A stretch of 8,401 nt of DNA. Source: Planctomycetota bacterium (GTDB lineage: Bacteria; Planctomycetota; Brocadiia; Brocadiales; Bathyanammoxibiaceae). Shown here piece by piece: positions 1 through 6,303 of the stretch; positions within the stretch are counted from its first letter, which is position 1, and each line of letters starts with the position of its first letter. Location of the stretch: contig JAUXLO010000075.1 of assembly GCA_030623665.1 (NCBI GenBank), positions 1-8,401 of the forward strand, read 5' to 3'. The notes beneath the pieces are model-generated. The model made no database searches. It saw only the letters and a list, made by a program, of their open reading frames with translations, and was not told where the DNA came from. The translations under genes and the position numbers were made by a program.

Positions 1-16
1 AGATAAAAACGATTAA

Positions 17-183
17 CCAGAACATCATGCCGTGACCTGGGACGAGAAGCCCGTGAAGAATCCAGACGTCCAATGGAAAAAATATCACAAGGAAGAGGAG
101 GCTGAGCTTGATCCAGGCCTTAAAATATGCCGTCCCGGCGAGTAGTAGTGCCAAAAAAGCAAGGATTATGGGTGTCATATTAG
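17..183 (+). pseudogene. Probable frameshifted remnant of an unidentified gene
   Basis: From position 17 to the TAG at 143-145, frame 2 is open and reads like natural protein, with the string TWDEKPVKNPDVQWKK followed by a Glu-rich stretch. At about 116-122 the protein-like signal moves to frame 3, which continues as a Lys-Tyr-Ala-Val stretch, a basic patch and a hydrophobic segment (GVILVIVS) to about 183. That is where the oppositely oriented transposase reading frame begins. Frame 3 also looks coding before position 28, so the whole could be one frame-3 gene carrying two compensating single-base indels. I do not recognise the family; a charged domain followed by a membrane segment is all that can be said. 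The piece may be what is left of a gene cut by the transposase-bearing element. It could also be chance open sequence, so confidence is low. Confidence 0.3.
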
Positions 184-1569
184 TTATAGTATCCCGCAAT
201 TGCCGGGAAAGTGCAGGGAGCCTTGCGGATTCTTTACACCAAAAGCCCTCAGCAATCCTCCCGTCTGACGGGGTATTTTCGTTACGTACTTTAGCCTCCT
301 TCCGGACACTATGTTTGTCACTACCTTAATATCTCTCAACCTGTCCAGGAACTCAAGGTATGTGAACCCATGACGCATCCGCACCCGGGCAAGCCCCTTG
401 GCCAAGGCCCTTGAAAGGAGGTAGGAAGACAAGCATATTAAAATATATCCCCTTTTATATGCTACTCTGGACAAGACCCTGGTGGGCGCCGTTATATTCC
501 CAAAGAACTCTTTCAGATGAAGGAGTTCTCTGCGGACCTTAACGGCCTTAAGCGGAAATGCACGGTCTGCCACATTTGTTTTGAATGCAAGCTCGATGTG
601 CCTCTTCTTCCGGGAGCGGGTTGTCTTTCTGGAAAGTACGTAGACGCGAGGTCCCTTCTTGCCGCTGGTTTTAATTCTATGCGCGACATATCCCCTGCCT
701 ATGTTGTAAACGGACCTCTTAACAGCCTTCTTGCTCCATCTGTTGATAAAAACTATATAGGGAATCCCCTTTCTATTAAAGAAATTGGTAACACTATCAC
801 CGATAGTCTGTCTATTGGTCACAAAGGTGATCTTGCGCCTCTTCAAGAGGCCGTTATCGCCGAGCACGTCCCGCACAAGGGTTATGGGACTTTTCCCGTC
901 ATATATACCGTAGGCCCAGGGAATACCGCCTGTGGCAAGAATTACCAATAGTGATTCCTTCTGCCTTAATAGGTTTCCACGCACCCCAGGGGCATTCATC
1001 CTGAGTCTGATTATGTAGCAAAAAGCCGCCGTTCTTTTATAGGCAGTCTTTGATATGATGCGCAATCCCTTCCCTTTGCCGTCCTCTTCCAGACGTTTTA
1101 AAAGCCCAAGAGCCCTCTCGGCAAAACGCACCCCGCCTGAACGCGAAGGACCATCCAGCTCTGGTAGATAGACCCTGCCCAGCCATTCAGCAAGGGGGGG
1201 TTGTCCGCCAGGATTCAGCAGGTGGTGAAAGGTAACGGCCATAAGGTAGGGTCTCATTCTCTCAATGGTCTTGTCTTTACCAAAGATTTCCTCGATATCG
1301 AGTCTGTTCCACAGGGTCTCCAAAAGGAGCATATTTCCGTATTCCCTTACCGTCTCGGTCTTTAGCGCCTTGAGCGCAACAAACTTTTCACCGGAATGAT
1401 TGGCCAGAGATTTCACAAGTCCTGGCAGCTTATTTCTTATCTTGTCCAGGTTTCCCAGATTCCACAGCACCCGTTGCTTTATCTTTCCGTCGTCCCTGTA
1501 GTTCTCAACGATTCGCAGGTAACGGTGAGTCTTTCCACCACTCCTGGTCTCTACAATCCTTACAAACAT
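184..1569 (-). CDS. IS1634-like transposase, apparently catalytically dead
   Basis: The protein has 461 residues in an uninterrupted frame. The N-terminus (basic residues, then a RYLRIVENYRDDGK segment and a KQRVLWNLGNLDKI segment at about 31-44) is typical of IS1634-type transposases of the IS4/DDE superfamily. So are the LLNPGGQPPLAEWLGRVYLPEL segment (about 117-138) and the C-terminal helical region (about 371-445). Family members are usually about 500-600 residues, so this one is short, mainly between the second and third catalytic positions. By remembered family pattern, the first Asp should lie near residue 185 but the segment reads AAFCYI. The second Asp should precede an Arg-Gly, but N252 stands in FVTNRQ. 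The Glu of the W-x-V-E motif falls at about residue 353, which is Lys. The stop codon lies in an inverted repeat (189-206). No good Shine-Dalgarno site precedes the ATG. It is either a decaying transposase that has kept its frame or a transposase-derived DNA-binding protein. The alignment is from memory. Confidence 0.8.
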   Translation of the reverse strand: MFVRIVETRSGGKTHRYLRIVENYRDDGKIKQRVLWNLGNLDKIRNKLPGLVKSLANHSGEKFVALKALKTETVREYGNMLLLETLWNRLDIEEIFGKDKTIERMRPYLMAVTFHHLLNPGGQPPLAEWLGRVYLPELDGPSRSGGVRFAERALGLLKRLEEDGKGKGLRIISKTAYKRTAAFCYIIRLRMNAPGVRGNLLRQKESLLVILATGGIPWAYGIYDGKSPITLVRDVLGDNGLLKRRKITFVTNRQTIGDSVTNFFNRKGIPYIVFINRWSKKAVKRSVYNIGRGYVAHRIKTSGKKGPRVYVLSRKTTRSRKKRHIELAFKTNVADRAFPLKAVKVRRELLHLKEFFGNITAPTRVLSRVAYKRGYILICLSSYLLSRALAKGLARVRMRHGFTYLEFLDRLRDIKVVTNIVSGRRLKYVTKIPRQTGGLLRAFGVKNPQGSLHFPGNCGIL

Positions 1570-1746
1570 GACTTCACCCGGTTAAACATCACGATCTGAA
1601 TCCATAGAAAACTTGGCAGGTAACCGTTGGCGTCGTGGATATGGAGAACATGTCGTCCCGTTGAGGACAAATCTAGAACACCAACCTGAACCCCCTTTTC
1701 AGGGGCCTTAAATAACTGGTTATAAGTGTAATTATATGGGCGGGAT
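184..1746. mobile_element. Possible degenerate IS element around the transposase
   Basis: The transposase gene is the core of the element. A candidate pair of inverted ends is ATCCCGC at 191-197 and its complement GCGGGAT at 1740-1746. The repeat is only seven bases and the left copy lies just inside the 3' end of the coding frame, so it could be chance. No flanking target duplication is evident. Upstream of the transposase start, minus-strand RNA from 1692-1705 could form a small hairpin of five pairs closed by a GAAA tetraloop; the same site can alternatively pair 1685-1690 with 1698-1703. The rest of 1570-1798 shows no gene. Confidence 0.25.
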
Positions 1747-1885
1747 TGTCAATAAAGATTAGGCCTACTAGCAAAACTATTAGCGGTACGGCAATGCCAT
1801 GTCTACTCAATGGATGACCATTAAATCCTTGACGAAGGGGTCTCCTTATGATATGTGTCTGCTTTGCCGACAGACGATTAGGACT

Positions 1886-2365
1886 ATGAAAGTTTCAAGC
1901 CACGTAAAGTTCTCTGGGATTCTTGGTCTGGGCGTTTATGCCTACACGGGTGAGTTTTTCCCGTCCGCAGTGTGTTTTCTGAGCGGGTGGTTGGTAGATG
2001 TAGACCACTTCTTGGACTGGCTACTGAATTTTGGGCCTAGGCTAGACTATGCCCGCATACTTAACAATCTTGAAAGAACGAGGATCCGCCGCGCTTATGT
2101 GATATTTCATGGCTGGGAATATGTGATCGGTTTTTTGGCTTTTCACATCCTTTATGGTCTGCCGCCCTGGGCCGCCTACGCCGCCCTGGGCTACACCTCC
2201 CATCTAACGCTGGACCAAATATTTAACGGCCCCAAGAGGTATCTGACCTACTTTCTCACATATAGGATTCTTCACAGGTTCAATACTTCCTACCTTCTGA
2301 TGAGAGGTTGCACCCCTAAAGCTATGCCTGTGAAGGAGCATGCCGTGCACGCCGGAGGCAGTTAG
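1886..2365 (+). CDS. Small polytopic membrane protein with conserved His/Asp (YdjM/DUF457-like), copy 1
   Basis: From the ATG at 1886 the protein has 159 residues and about four hydrophobic segments. It aligns from its first residue with the neighbour at 2511. Shared positions are H6, D38-x-D40-H41-x-x-D44-W45, H75-x-W77-E78, the GF after E78, H106-x-x-x-D110-Q111-x-F113-N114, and YFLxYRxxHRF at about 122-132. Buried or membrane-edge His and Asp residues in this order recall the YdjM/DUF457 group of membrane-bound metal-dependent hydrolases, but this protein is shorter and the match is a remembered pattern. The substrate is unknown. The frame is open further upstream to an ATG at 1799, adding 29 residues that include a Cys-Leu-Leu-Cys. 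I prefer 1886 because the paralogue begins there and neither site has a good Shine-Dalgarno; AGGA precedes 1886 by only two bases. The C-terminus after residue 135 is not shared with copy 2. Confidence 0.75.
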   Translation: MKVSSHVKFSGILGLGVYAYTGEFFPSAVCFLSGWLVDVDHFLDWLLNFGPRLDYARILNNLERTRIRRAYVIFHGWEYVIGFLAFHILYGLPPWAAYAALGYTSHLTLDQIFNGPKRYLTYFLTYRILHRFNTSYLLMRGCTPKAMPVKEHAVHAGGS

Positions 2366-2445
2366 ATTCAATCTACCTCAAACGCAGGCCTGTCATTAGT
2401 TGTTCACATTTCATAAGATACAACGGGTAGAGGGCTTTCCAATCC

Positions 2446-2474
2446 TTGACCGTATGACCTGTGTATATTATTAT
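2446..2474 (+). promoter_or_regulatory. Sigma-70-type promoter for membrane protein copy 2
   Basis: TTGACC at 2446-2451 and TATTAT at 2469-2474 are separated by exactly 17 bases, each one mismatch from consensus. Transcription would begin near 2481, about 30 bases before the ATG at 2511. Copy 2 can therefore be transcribed independently of copy 1. Confidence 0.6.
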
Positions 2475-2510
2475 GTTGCTGCATCTTTCTGCCGGTAACT
2501 ATCGGGATAC

Positions 2511-2963
2511 ATGAAACCTGCTGGACATATATTGACATCCGGGGCGCTGGGGCTTACGGTTTATGCCTTAAAGGGGGACTCTGCGCCGGCGGTGTCCTGC
2601 TTCTTGGCGGGATGGTTGATAGACTTAGACCATGTGTTCGATTGGGTCAATAACCTTGGCCTGCGGCGAGGTCTCCTTGCACTAATTAATGTATATAACC
2701 TTTTTCCATATGAGGGCTTTGAGGAAAGTAGACATAGGGTAACCCGCATATACATCTTTCTCCACAGCTGGGAACTCATAATAGGCTTCTGGGGACTCTG
2801 TATCTTTTACCCTATGAATCCAGTTGTGACATACATCTTCCTGGGATTCACGCTGCATTTAGCCTTAGATCAGAAATTTAACGAAATCAGGAATCATCTG
2901 GTCTACTTCCTAATATACAGAATGACTCACCGTTTCGAACATGCTGCACTTATTGAGCTGTGA
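2511..2963 (+). CDS. Small polytopic membrane protein with conserved His/Asp (YdjM/DUF457-like), copy 2
   Basis: The protein has 150 residues and is hydrophobic, with about four membrane segments (roughly 8-20, 25-45, 80-100 and 104-120). It is a clear paralogue of the product at 1886. Conserved polar residues are H6, D38-x-D40-H41-x-x-D44-W45, H85-S-W-E88, H116-x-x-x-D120-Q121-x-F123-N124 and Y136-R137-x-x-H140-R141. The loop between segments 2 and 3 is about ten residues longer than in copy 1. The pattern of His and acidic residues suggests a metal site at the membrane face, as in YdjM/DUF457-type hydrolases. That is inference, and no substrate can be named. The start is supported by the alignment with copy 1; only a weak GGGA lies just upstream. 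It ends 75 bases before the convergent transporter gene, with no convincing terminator between them. Confidence 0.75.
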   Translation: MKPAGHILTSGALGLTVYALKGDSAPAVSCFLAGWLIDLDHVFDWVNNLGLRRGLLALINVYNLFPYEGFEESRHRVTRIYIFLHSWELIIGFWGLCIFYPMNPVVTYIFLGFTLHLALDQKFNEIRNHLVYFLIYRMTHRFEHAALIEL

Positions 2964-3038
2964 GAGACGGCGGGGGGGCCTCGTAGCCAGGGTATAATAG
3001 TCCTCGTTCGGGAGGTGAAGGGTGGCTGCTAATCCGTG

Positions 3039-4217
3039 CTACGCCCTCTGGAATTCCTTGCGCGCCAGGAATACACATAAGAGACATATGGCGGCGGCGA
3101 TCCCAAAACCCGTGAAGTAGCTGCCAGTCATATCTCTGGAGGCGCCCAGAACAATCGGCATGAAAAACCCCCCCAGACCACCGGCTGCCCCTACCAGGCC
3201 TCCTATCGCTCCGGTCTCCGCGGCGAAATAGGTAGGAACCAGCTTGTACACAACGCCGTTTCCAATGCCCAAAAGGGCGCCGAGCAATATGAAAGCCGCA
3301 GATGCCATAGTAAGGTTCGGCTTTAACCCTTCTAGAAGGAGAAAGGCTGCCACCAGCGTGTACAGCACAAGAAGTATCTTTCTTCCGTCCATCCTATCGG
3401 CCAGATAACCCCCGACCGGCCTTATGAATGACGTGACTAATATAAAGAGTGTTGTCAGGTCACCAGCCTGTACCGGGGTGATGTTGTAAACCTTCTTGAA
3501 GTATGCCGGCAGGAATAGGGCGAAACACACGAAACCACCGAAGGTCACCCAGTAAAATGCACAAAATACCCAGGCCAATGGAGTCCGTCTGAATATGCCC
3601 AGTATCTCACGAAGACTCTTTGTCTTGGTTGCCATGGGTGCATCGGTCGTGTATCGCCAGTAGAGAATGGCCATTACAAGGCAAGGAACGGCATAGATAG
3701 GAAAGATTCGATGCCAGTCACCGCCGAAATACGTTATAAGACGCGGCACGAATAGTGTGGATAGGGCGGCCCCGACGTTTCCAATACCATATATGCCAAG
3801 CACGAGTCCCTGCCTATGTTTAGGGTACCACCTTGAGACGTGGGGGATTCCGACGGCGAAGGATGTTCCCGACATGCCAAAAAGGAAGCCGCATATAAGC
3901 AGGAACGAGTAGGTATTGCCATAGATACACGCTATAGCCGGGAAGAAACAAAATAACAGCAGGAGGCTGAAGACCTTCCTCCCGCCGTACATATCGGTAA
4001 GGATACCCATGGGGATGCGCATTGCGGAGCCCAGGAAGGCGGGTATGGATATAAGCAGGGCGAGCTGGGACTCGCTAAGGTTTAGCTCCTCCCTGAAGTA
4101 GGGGCCTAAGGGGGAGTAAAGGGCCCATACTGCAAAGCAGGTCCCGAAGGCTACGGTAGCGAAGGAAAGTACTGTTGTATTACCCTGTGGCTCAAACGCC
4201 GCCGCTTTGCTGGCCAT
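3039..4217 (-). CDS. narK: NarK-type nitrate/nitrite transporter (MFS, NNP family), downstream copy
   Basis: The 392-residue protein has the twelve-helix layout of the major facilitator superfamily. It carries both nitrate signature segments of the nitrate/nitrite porter family: GIYGIGNVGA at about 141-150 in helix 5 and GAAGGLGGFFMP at about 343-354 in helix 11. The two substrate-binding arginines known from E. coli NarK correspond to R67 (helix 2, in MRIPMG) and R266 (helix 8, in FIRPVGG). The GGRKV loop after helix 2 is the usual MFS motif. It would act in the inner membrane, importing nitrate or exchanging nitrate for nitrite; direction cannot be read from sequence. The ATG at 4217 has a GGGAG site nine bases upstream. 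It lies 32 bases after the end of the paralogous gene on the same strand, so the two are probably co-transcribed. The helix 5-6 loop is short, unlike that of the paralogue. Confidence 0.92.
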   Translation of the reverse strand: MASKAAAFEPQGNTTVLSFATVAFGTCFAVWALYSPLGPYFREELNLSESQLALLISIPAFLGSAMRIPMGILTDMYGGRKVFSLLLLFCFFPAIACIYGNTYSFLLICGFLFGMSGTSFAVGIPHVSRWYPKHRQGLVLGIYGIGNVGAALSTLFVPRLITYFGGDWHRIFPIYAVPCLVMAILYWRYTTDAPMATKTKSLREILGIFRRTPLAWVFCAFYWVTFGGFVCFALFLPAYFKKVYNITPVQAGDLTTLFILVTSFIRPVGGYLADRMDGRKILLVLYTLVAAFLLLEGLKPNLTMASAAFILLGALLGIGNGVVYKLVPTYFAAETGAIGGLVGAAGGLGGFFMPIVLGASRDMTGSYFTGFGIAAAICLLCVFLARKEFQRA

Positions 4218-4249
4218 TAGTCAAATCTCCCAGTGCAATCTCTATCTCA

Positions 4250-5644
4250 TCAGACTCTTTGCCTATGAAACAGTCTTGGCATCAAGACGATGATAAGGGT
4301 CCCCAGGCATATGACAACCCATATTCCAAATCCGTACTTGTAGCTACCCGTGGCGTCCTTAATCAGTCCCATGACAATGGGCATAAAGAAGCCACCGACC
4401 CCTCCTATGGCCCCGGCCAGGCCGCCCACCGCACCCACAGCGGTAAAATAGGATGGGATGAGCTTGAACACGCATGCGTTTCCTATACCACAACAGAAGC
4501 CAAGCAGGTACAGGCATCCTACCTGTACAGGAAAGGATATCTCGGCAGTCATCGTCACCAGCGCTCCAAGCGAGACTCCGAATGTGACAATAAGTATCCT
4601 TCTTGCGTCTATCTTGTCCGAGAGCCAACCGCCGAACGACCTGATAAGCGCCGTTATAAGGACGAATATAGTCGTATAGACCATAGAAGCCGTGTGTTTG
4701 TCTATATCCCAGCGGTCATTAAGATATGTGGGCGAGAATAACGAGAAGGCCACAAAAGCGCCAAAGGTCATCCAATACAGATATGCGAATAACCAGGCAA
4801 GCCCGTTTGATTTATAGATGCTGAATATCTCTCCAAATGACTTAGGCTCACGACGCCTGGGCGGTTCAGAGGTAACTATCCAGTATACTATGCCCATGAT
4901 CAGGGCGGGGATGGCGTAGATGCCGAAGATAAGATGCCAGCCGGGCATGGAGCCCACCATAAACTTAGGTGGTAACTGCGTATGTGAAGATCCTTTATCT
5001 GCATCCTTAAGCGGAGAGGACTCATCAATATCCTGAAGCATCTGTTCCGTCGGGGTATCAGCGCCGACCCCGCCGGTTCCGGTATCAGTAACATTTCCAC
5101 CAAAAACCGATATTATCAAGATAGGCACAAATATAGTGGCCAGGACGGTACCTACATTGCCTATACCATATATCCCCAGGACGGTGCCCTGTTTGGCCTG
5201 CGGGTACCAGACGGATACATGGGTAATGCCTATGATAAACGACGTGCCAGCCACGCCAAAGAAAAGACCGCAGACAAGAAACATAACATAGCTGTCAGCA
5301 AATATGGCCCCAACCAACGGAATGATGATAAAGAAGAGCAGTATGGTAAATACTATCCTCCCTCCATACTTATCCGCTAATATACCAATGGGTATGCGGA
5401 TGATAGAGCCGAACAGGGCCGGGATAGCTACCAGTATCAGCGCCTGGCCGGCGGAGAGACCGTACCACTCCCTGAAGTAAGGCCCAAAGGGGGCATATAA
5501 TGCCCAGATTGCAAAACAGAAGAAGAATGCCGTCGTGGCAAGATAAAGTATCGTGGGGTTTCCCGGTGGTTCTGCCGGAAGGGCTGCCCCAGCACCACTG
5601 CCAGACACGCGCCCGGCAGTTGGTTCTATGGTAGTATCAGCCAT
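4250..5644 (-). CDS. narK: NarK-type nitrate/nitrite transporter with an enlarged helix 5-6 loop, upstream copy
   Basis: The 464-residue protein is a major facilitator of the nitrate/nitrite porter family. The signature segments are GIYGIGNVGT (about 157-166, helix 5) and GAIGGVGGFFMP (about 410-421, helix 11). R83 in IIRIPIG and R335 in ALIRSFGG match the substrate-binding arginines of NarK. An N-terminal extension of about 18 residues, rich in Ala, Gly and Pro, precedes helix 1. Between helices 5 and 6 it carries about 51 extra residues (184-234) that are absent from the neighbour. They are polar and acidic, and in standard MFS topology face the outside of the membrane. Elsewhere the two proteins align without large gaps. 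The ATG at 5644 follows an AGAGG about ten bases upstream. It is the first gene of the probable two-gene unit; the region before it contains a palindrome (5769-5778) that could be an operator. Confidence 0.92.
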   Translation of the reverse strand: MADTTIEPTAGRVSGSGAGAALPAEPPGNPTILYLATTAFFFCFAIWALYAPFGPYFREWYGLSAGQALILVAIPALFGSIIRIPIGILADKYGGRIVFTILLFFIIIPLVGAIFADSYVMFLVCGLFFGVAGTSFIIGITHVSVWYPQAKQGTVLGIYGIGNVGTVLATIFVPILIISVFGGNVTDTGTGGVGADTPTEQMLQDIDESSPLKDADKGSSHTQLPPKFMVGSMPGWHLIFGIYAIPALIMGIVYWIVTSEPPRRREPKSFGEIFSIYKSNGLAWLFAYLYWMTFGAFVAFSLFSPTYLNDRWDIDKHTASMVYTTIFVLITALIRSFGGWLSDKIDARRILIVTFGVSLGALVTMTAEISFPVQVGCLYLLGFCCGIGNACVFKLIPSYFTAVGAVGGLAGAIGGVGGFFMPIVMGLIKDATGSYKYGFGIWVVICLGTLIIVLMPRLFHRQRV

Positions 5645-5768
5645 TAGGCCGATACCTCTAGATGCCTTAAGGCTGATGTAGATGCCTGGTCATTTGTGCG
5701 AGAAACCACTAGGGCTGGAAGCAAGGCCCGGAGTGGAGCTAAAGTTGAGAGTTTATGAAACGGCCTTC

Positions 5769-5778
5769 CCGTTAACGG
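5769..5778. promoter_or_regulatory. Perfect 10-bp palindrome, possible operator of the transporter genes
   Basis: CCGTTAACGG reads the same on both strands and lies about 125 bases upstream of the narK-like start at 5644. It is flanked by two direct copies of CCTTCC. The symmetry would suit a dimeric repressor or activator. It matches no regulator site I know; it is not the FNR/NnrR TTGAT-N4-ATCAA pattern. A 10-bp palindrome can occur by chance. Confidence 0.2.
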
Positions 5779-5887
5779 ACCTTCCTCTGAAGAGGGCGCA
5801 TGACAGCTTAATGTACCGTAATTTAACATCGGAGATTTTATCCTTTTCAGTGGTTCAATGTTGGAATAGAATACTCATATCTCCCGG

Positions 5888-5916
5888 TCTATAACAATGG
5901 TAACACCAATGCACAA
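5888..5916 (-). promoter_or_regulatory. Weak candidate promoter for the transporter unit
   Basis: On the minus strand TTGTGC (5916 to 5911) and TATAGA (5893 to 5888) are 17 bases apart, with three and four consensus matches. It would leave an untranslated leader of over 230 bases before 5644 that includes the palindrome at 5769-5778. The weak hexamers make this tentative. Confidence 0.2.
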
Positions 5917-6061
5917 GGGATACATCAAATTCGGTCTTCTGCCGCACTCCCAAGACCAAGACAAAGATAAAGCTAACCGCAATTACCATACCATATTATT
6001 ACGCAACTTTCTTCCTACCCGTGAAGGTGTAGACATACGTATCCTATTGCCATTAAAGTAA
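5897..6061 (+). CDS. Possible small hypothetical protein, 54 residues
   Basis: An ATG at 5897 opens a frame of 54 codons ending in TAA at 6059-6061. The product would be soluble and charged in the middle (HSQDQDKDKANRN), with a hydrophobic end (RILLPLK). No Shine-Dalgarno site precedes it, no family is recognised, and an internal ATG lies four codons on. It is listed because it is the longest plus-strand frame that fits inside the long intergenic region without overlapping a known gene. Chance is a fair explanation. Confidence 0.18.
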   Translation: MVTPMHKGYIKFGLLPHSQDQDKDKANRNYHTILLRNFLPTREGVDIRILLPLK

Positions 6062-6123
6062 TTATGAAAAAGAGAACCAGAGTATTAAACGGTGGCCAAA
6101 GTGGTTAGGTGGAGAGTGTTACA

Positions 6124-6129
6124 TATAAT
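6124..6129 (+). promoter_or_regulatory. Candidate -10 box upstream of the haem-protein gene
   Basis: A perfect TATAAT lies 175 bases before the ATG at 6304. No good -35 hexamer is found 16-18 bases upstream, so an activator may be needed or the site may be spurious. A transcript from here would start near 6136 and carry the whole inverted-repeat cluster at 6191-6239 in its leader. Confidence 0.25.
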
Positions 6130-6190
6130 TTACAATACAGGGAGCACAATATGTAAGTCTAATTGCCTGTGAGGCGTAGGCGTGTACTGC

Positions 6191-6239
6191 TGGGCACACA
6201 CTGTTGTGTACCCAGGTGTGCGTATTTTTTCTTACCTGG
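6191..6239 (+). promoter_or_regulatory. Leader with three mutually exclusive hairpins
   Basis: Three stems share bases. Stem A pairs 6191-6200 with 6205-6214 (nine pairs with one mismatch, closed by a four-base loop). Stem B pairs GCACAC at 6194-6199 with GTGTGC at 6216-6221 and is followed within three bases by six T residues at 6225-6230. Stem C pairs CCAGGT at 6212-6217 with ACCTGG at 6234-6239. Only some can form together: B conflicts with both A and C, and A overlaps C. This is the layout of an attenuator or other switching leader ahead of the gene at 6304. No known riboswitch class was recognised, and stem B is short for a terminator. Confidence 0.35.
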
Positions 6240-6303
6240 AGGCGGTCTGCGGGATCTAATCTACTTATGGCGGCTACCTCCCCTGATTTGAGAGGAAACG
6301 AAT

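Larger units (their letters stand above)
5645..6303. other. Long intergenic region between divergent transporter and haem-protein genes
   Basis: About 660 bases without a convincing gene separate the minus-strand transporter unit from the plus-strand haem-protein gene. The region must hold the promoters of both units. Visible elements are the perfect palindrome CCGTTAACGG at 5769-5778, flanked by CCTTCC copies at 5764-5769 and 5780-5785; a weak minus-strand promoter at 5888-5916; a 54-codon open frame at 5897-6061; a hairpin GGTCTT/AAGACC at 5933-5938 and 5952-5957; a TATAAT at 6124-6129; and an inverted-repeat cluster at 6191-6239. Confidence 0.6.

Noticed and set aside
517..951. 144-residue plus-strand open frame within the transposase gene.
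   Set aside because: It overlaps the transposase frame, which has recognisable family segments, and itself resembles nothing.
2363..2375. 13-base palindrome TAGATTCAATCTA at the stop of membrane protein copy 1.
   Set aside because: It is A/T-rich and has no T-run after it, so it is unlikely to terminate transcription; probably chance.
2991..3000. GGTATAATAG on the plus strand, resembling a -10 box.
   Set aside because: It has no -35 partner, points into the 3' end of a convergent gene, and there is no plus-strand gene downstream for it.
2982..3043. CGTAGC/GCTACG inverted repeat between the convergent membrane-protein and transporter genes.
   Set aside because: Six pairs across a 50-base loop with no T-run is too weak to call a terminator.
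4175..4741. 188-residue plus-strand open frame across the two transporter genes.
   Set aside because: It is antisense to clear NarK-type proteins, with charged low-quality sequence and no ribosome site of note.
5644..5829. 61-residue minus-strand frame whose stop overlaps the transporter ATG as TAATG.
   Set aside because: The overlap resembles translational coupling, but the peptide looks non-natural, there is no ribosome site, and the transporter has its own AGAGG site.
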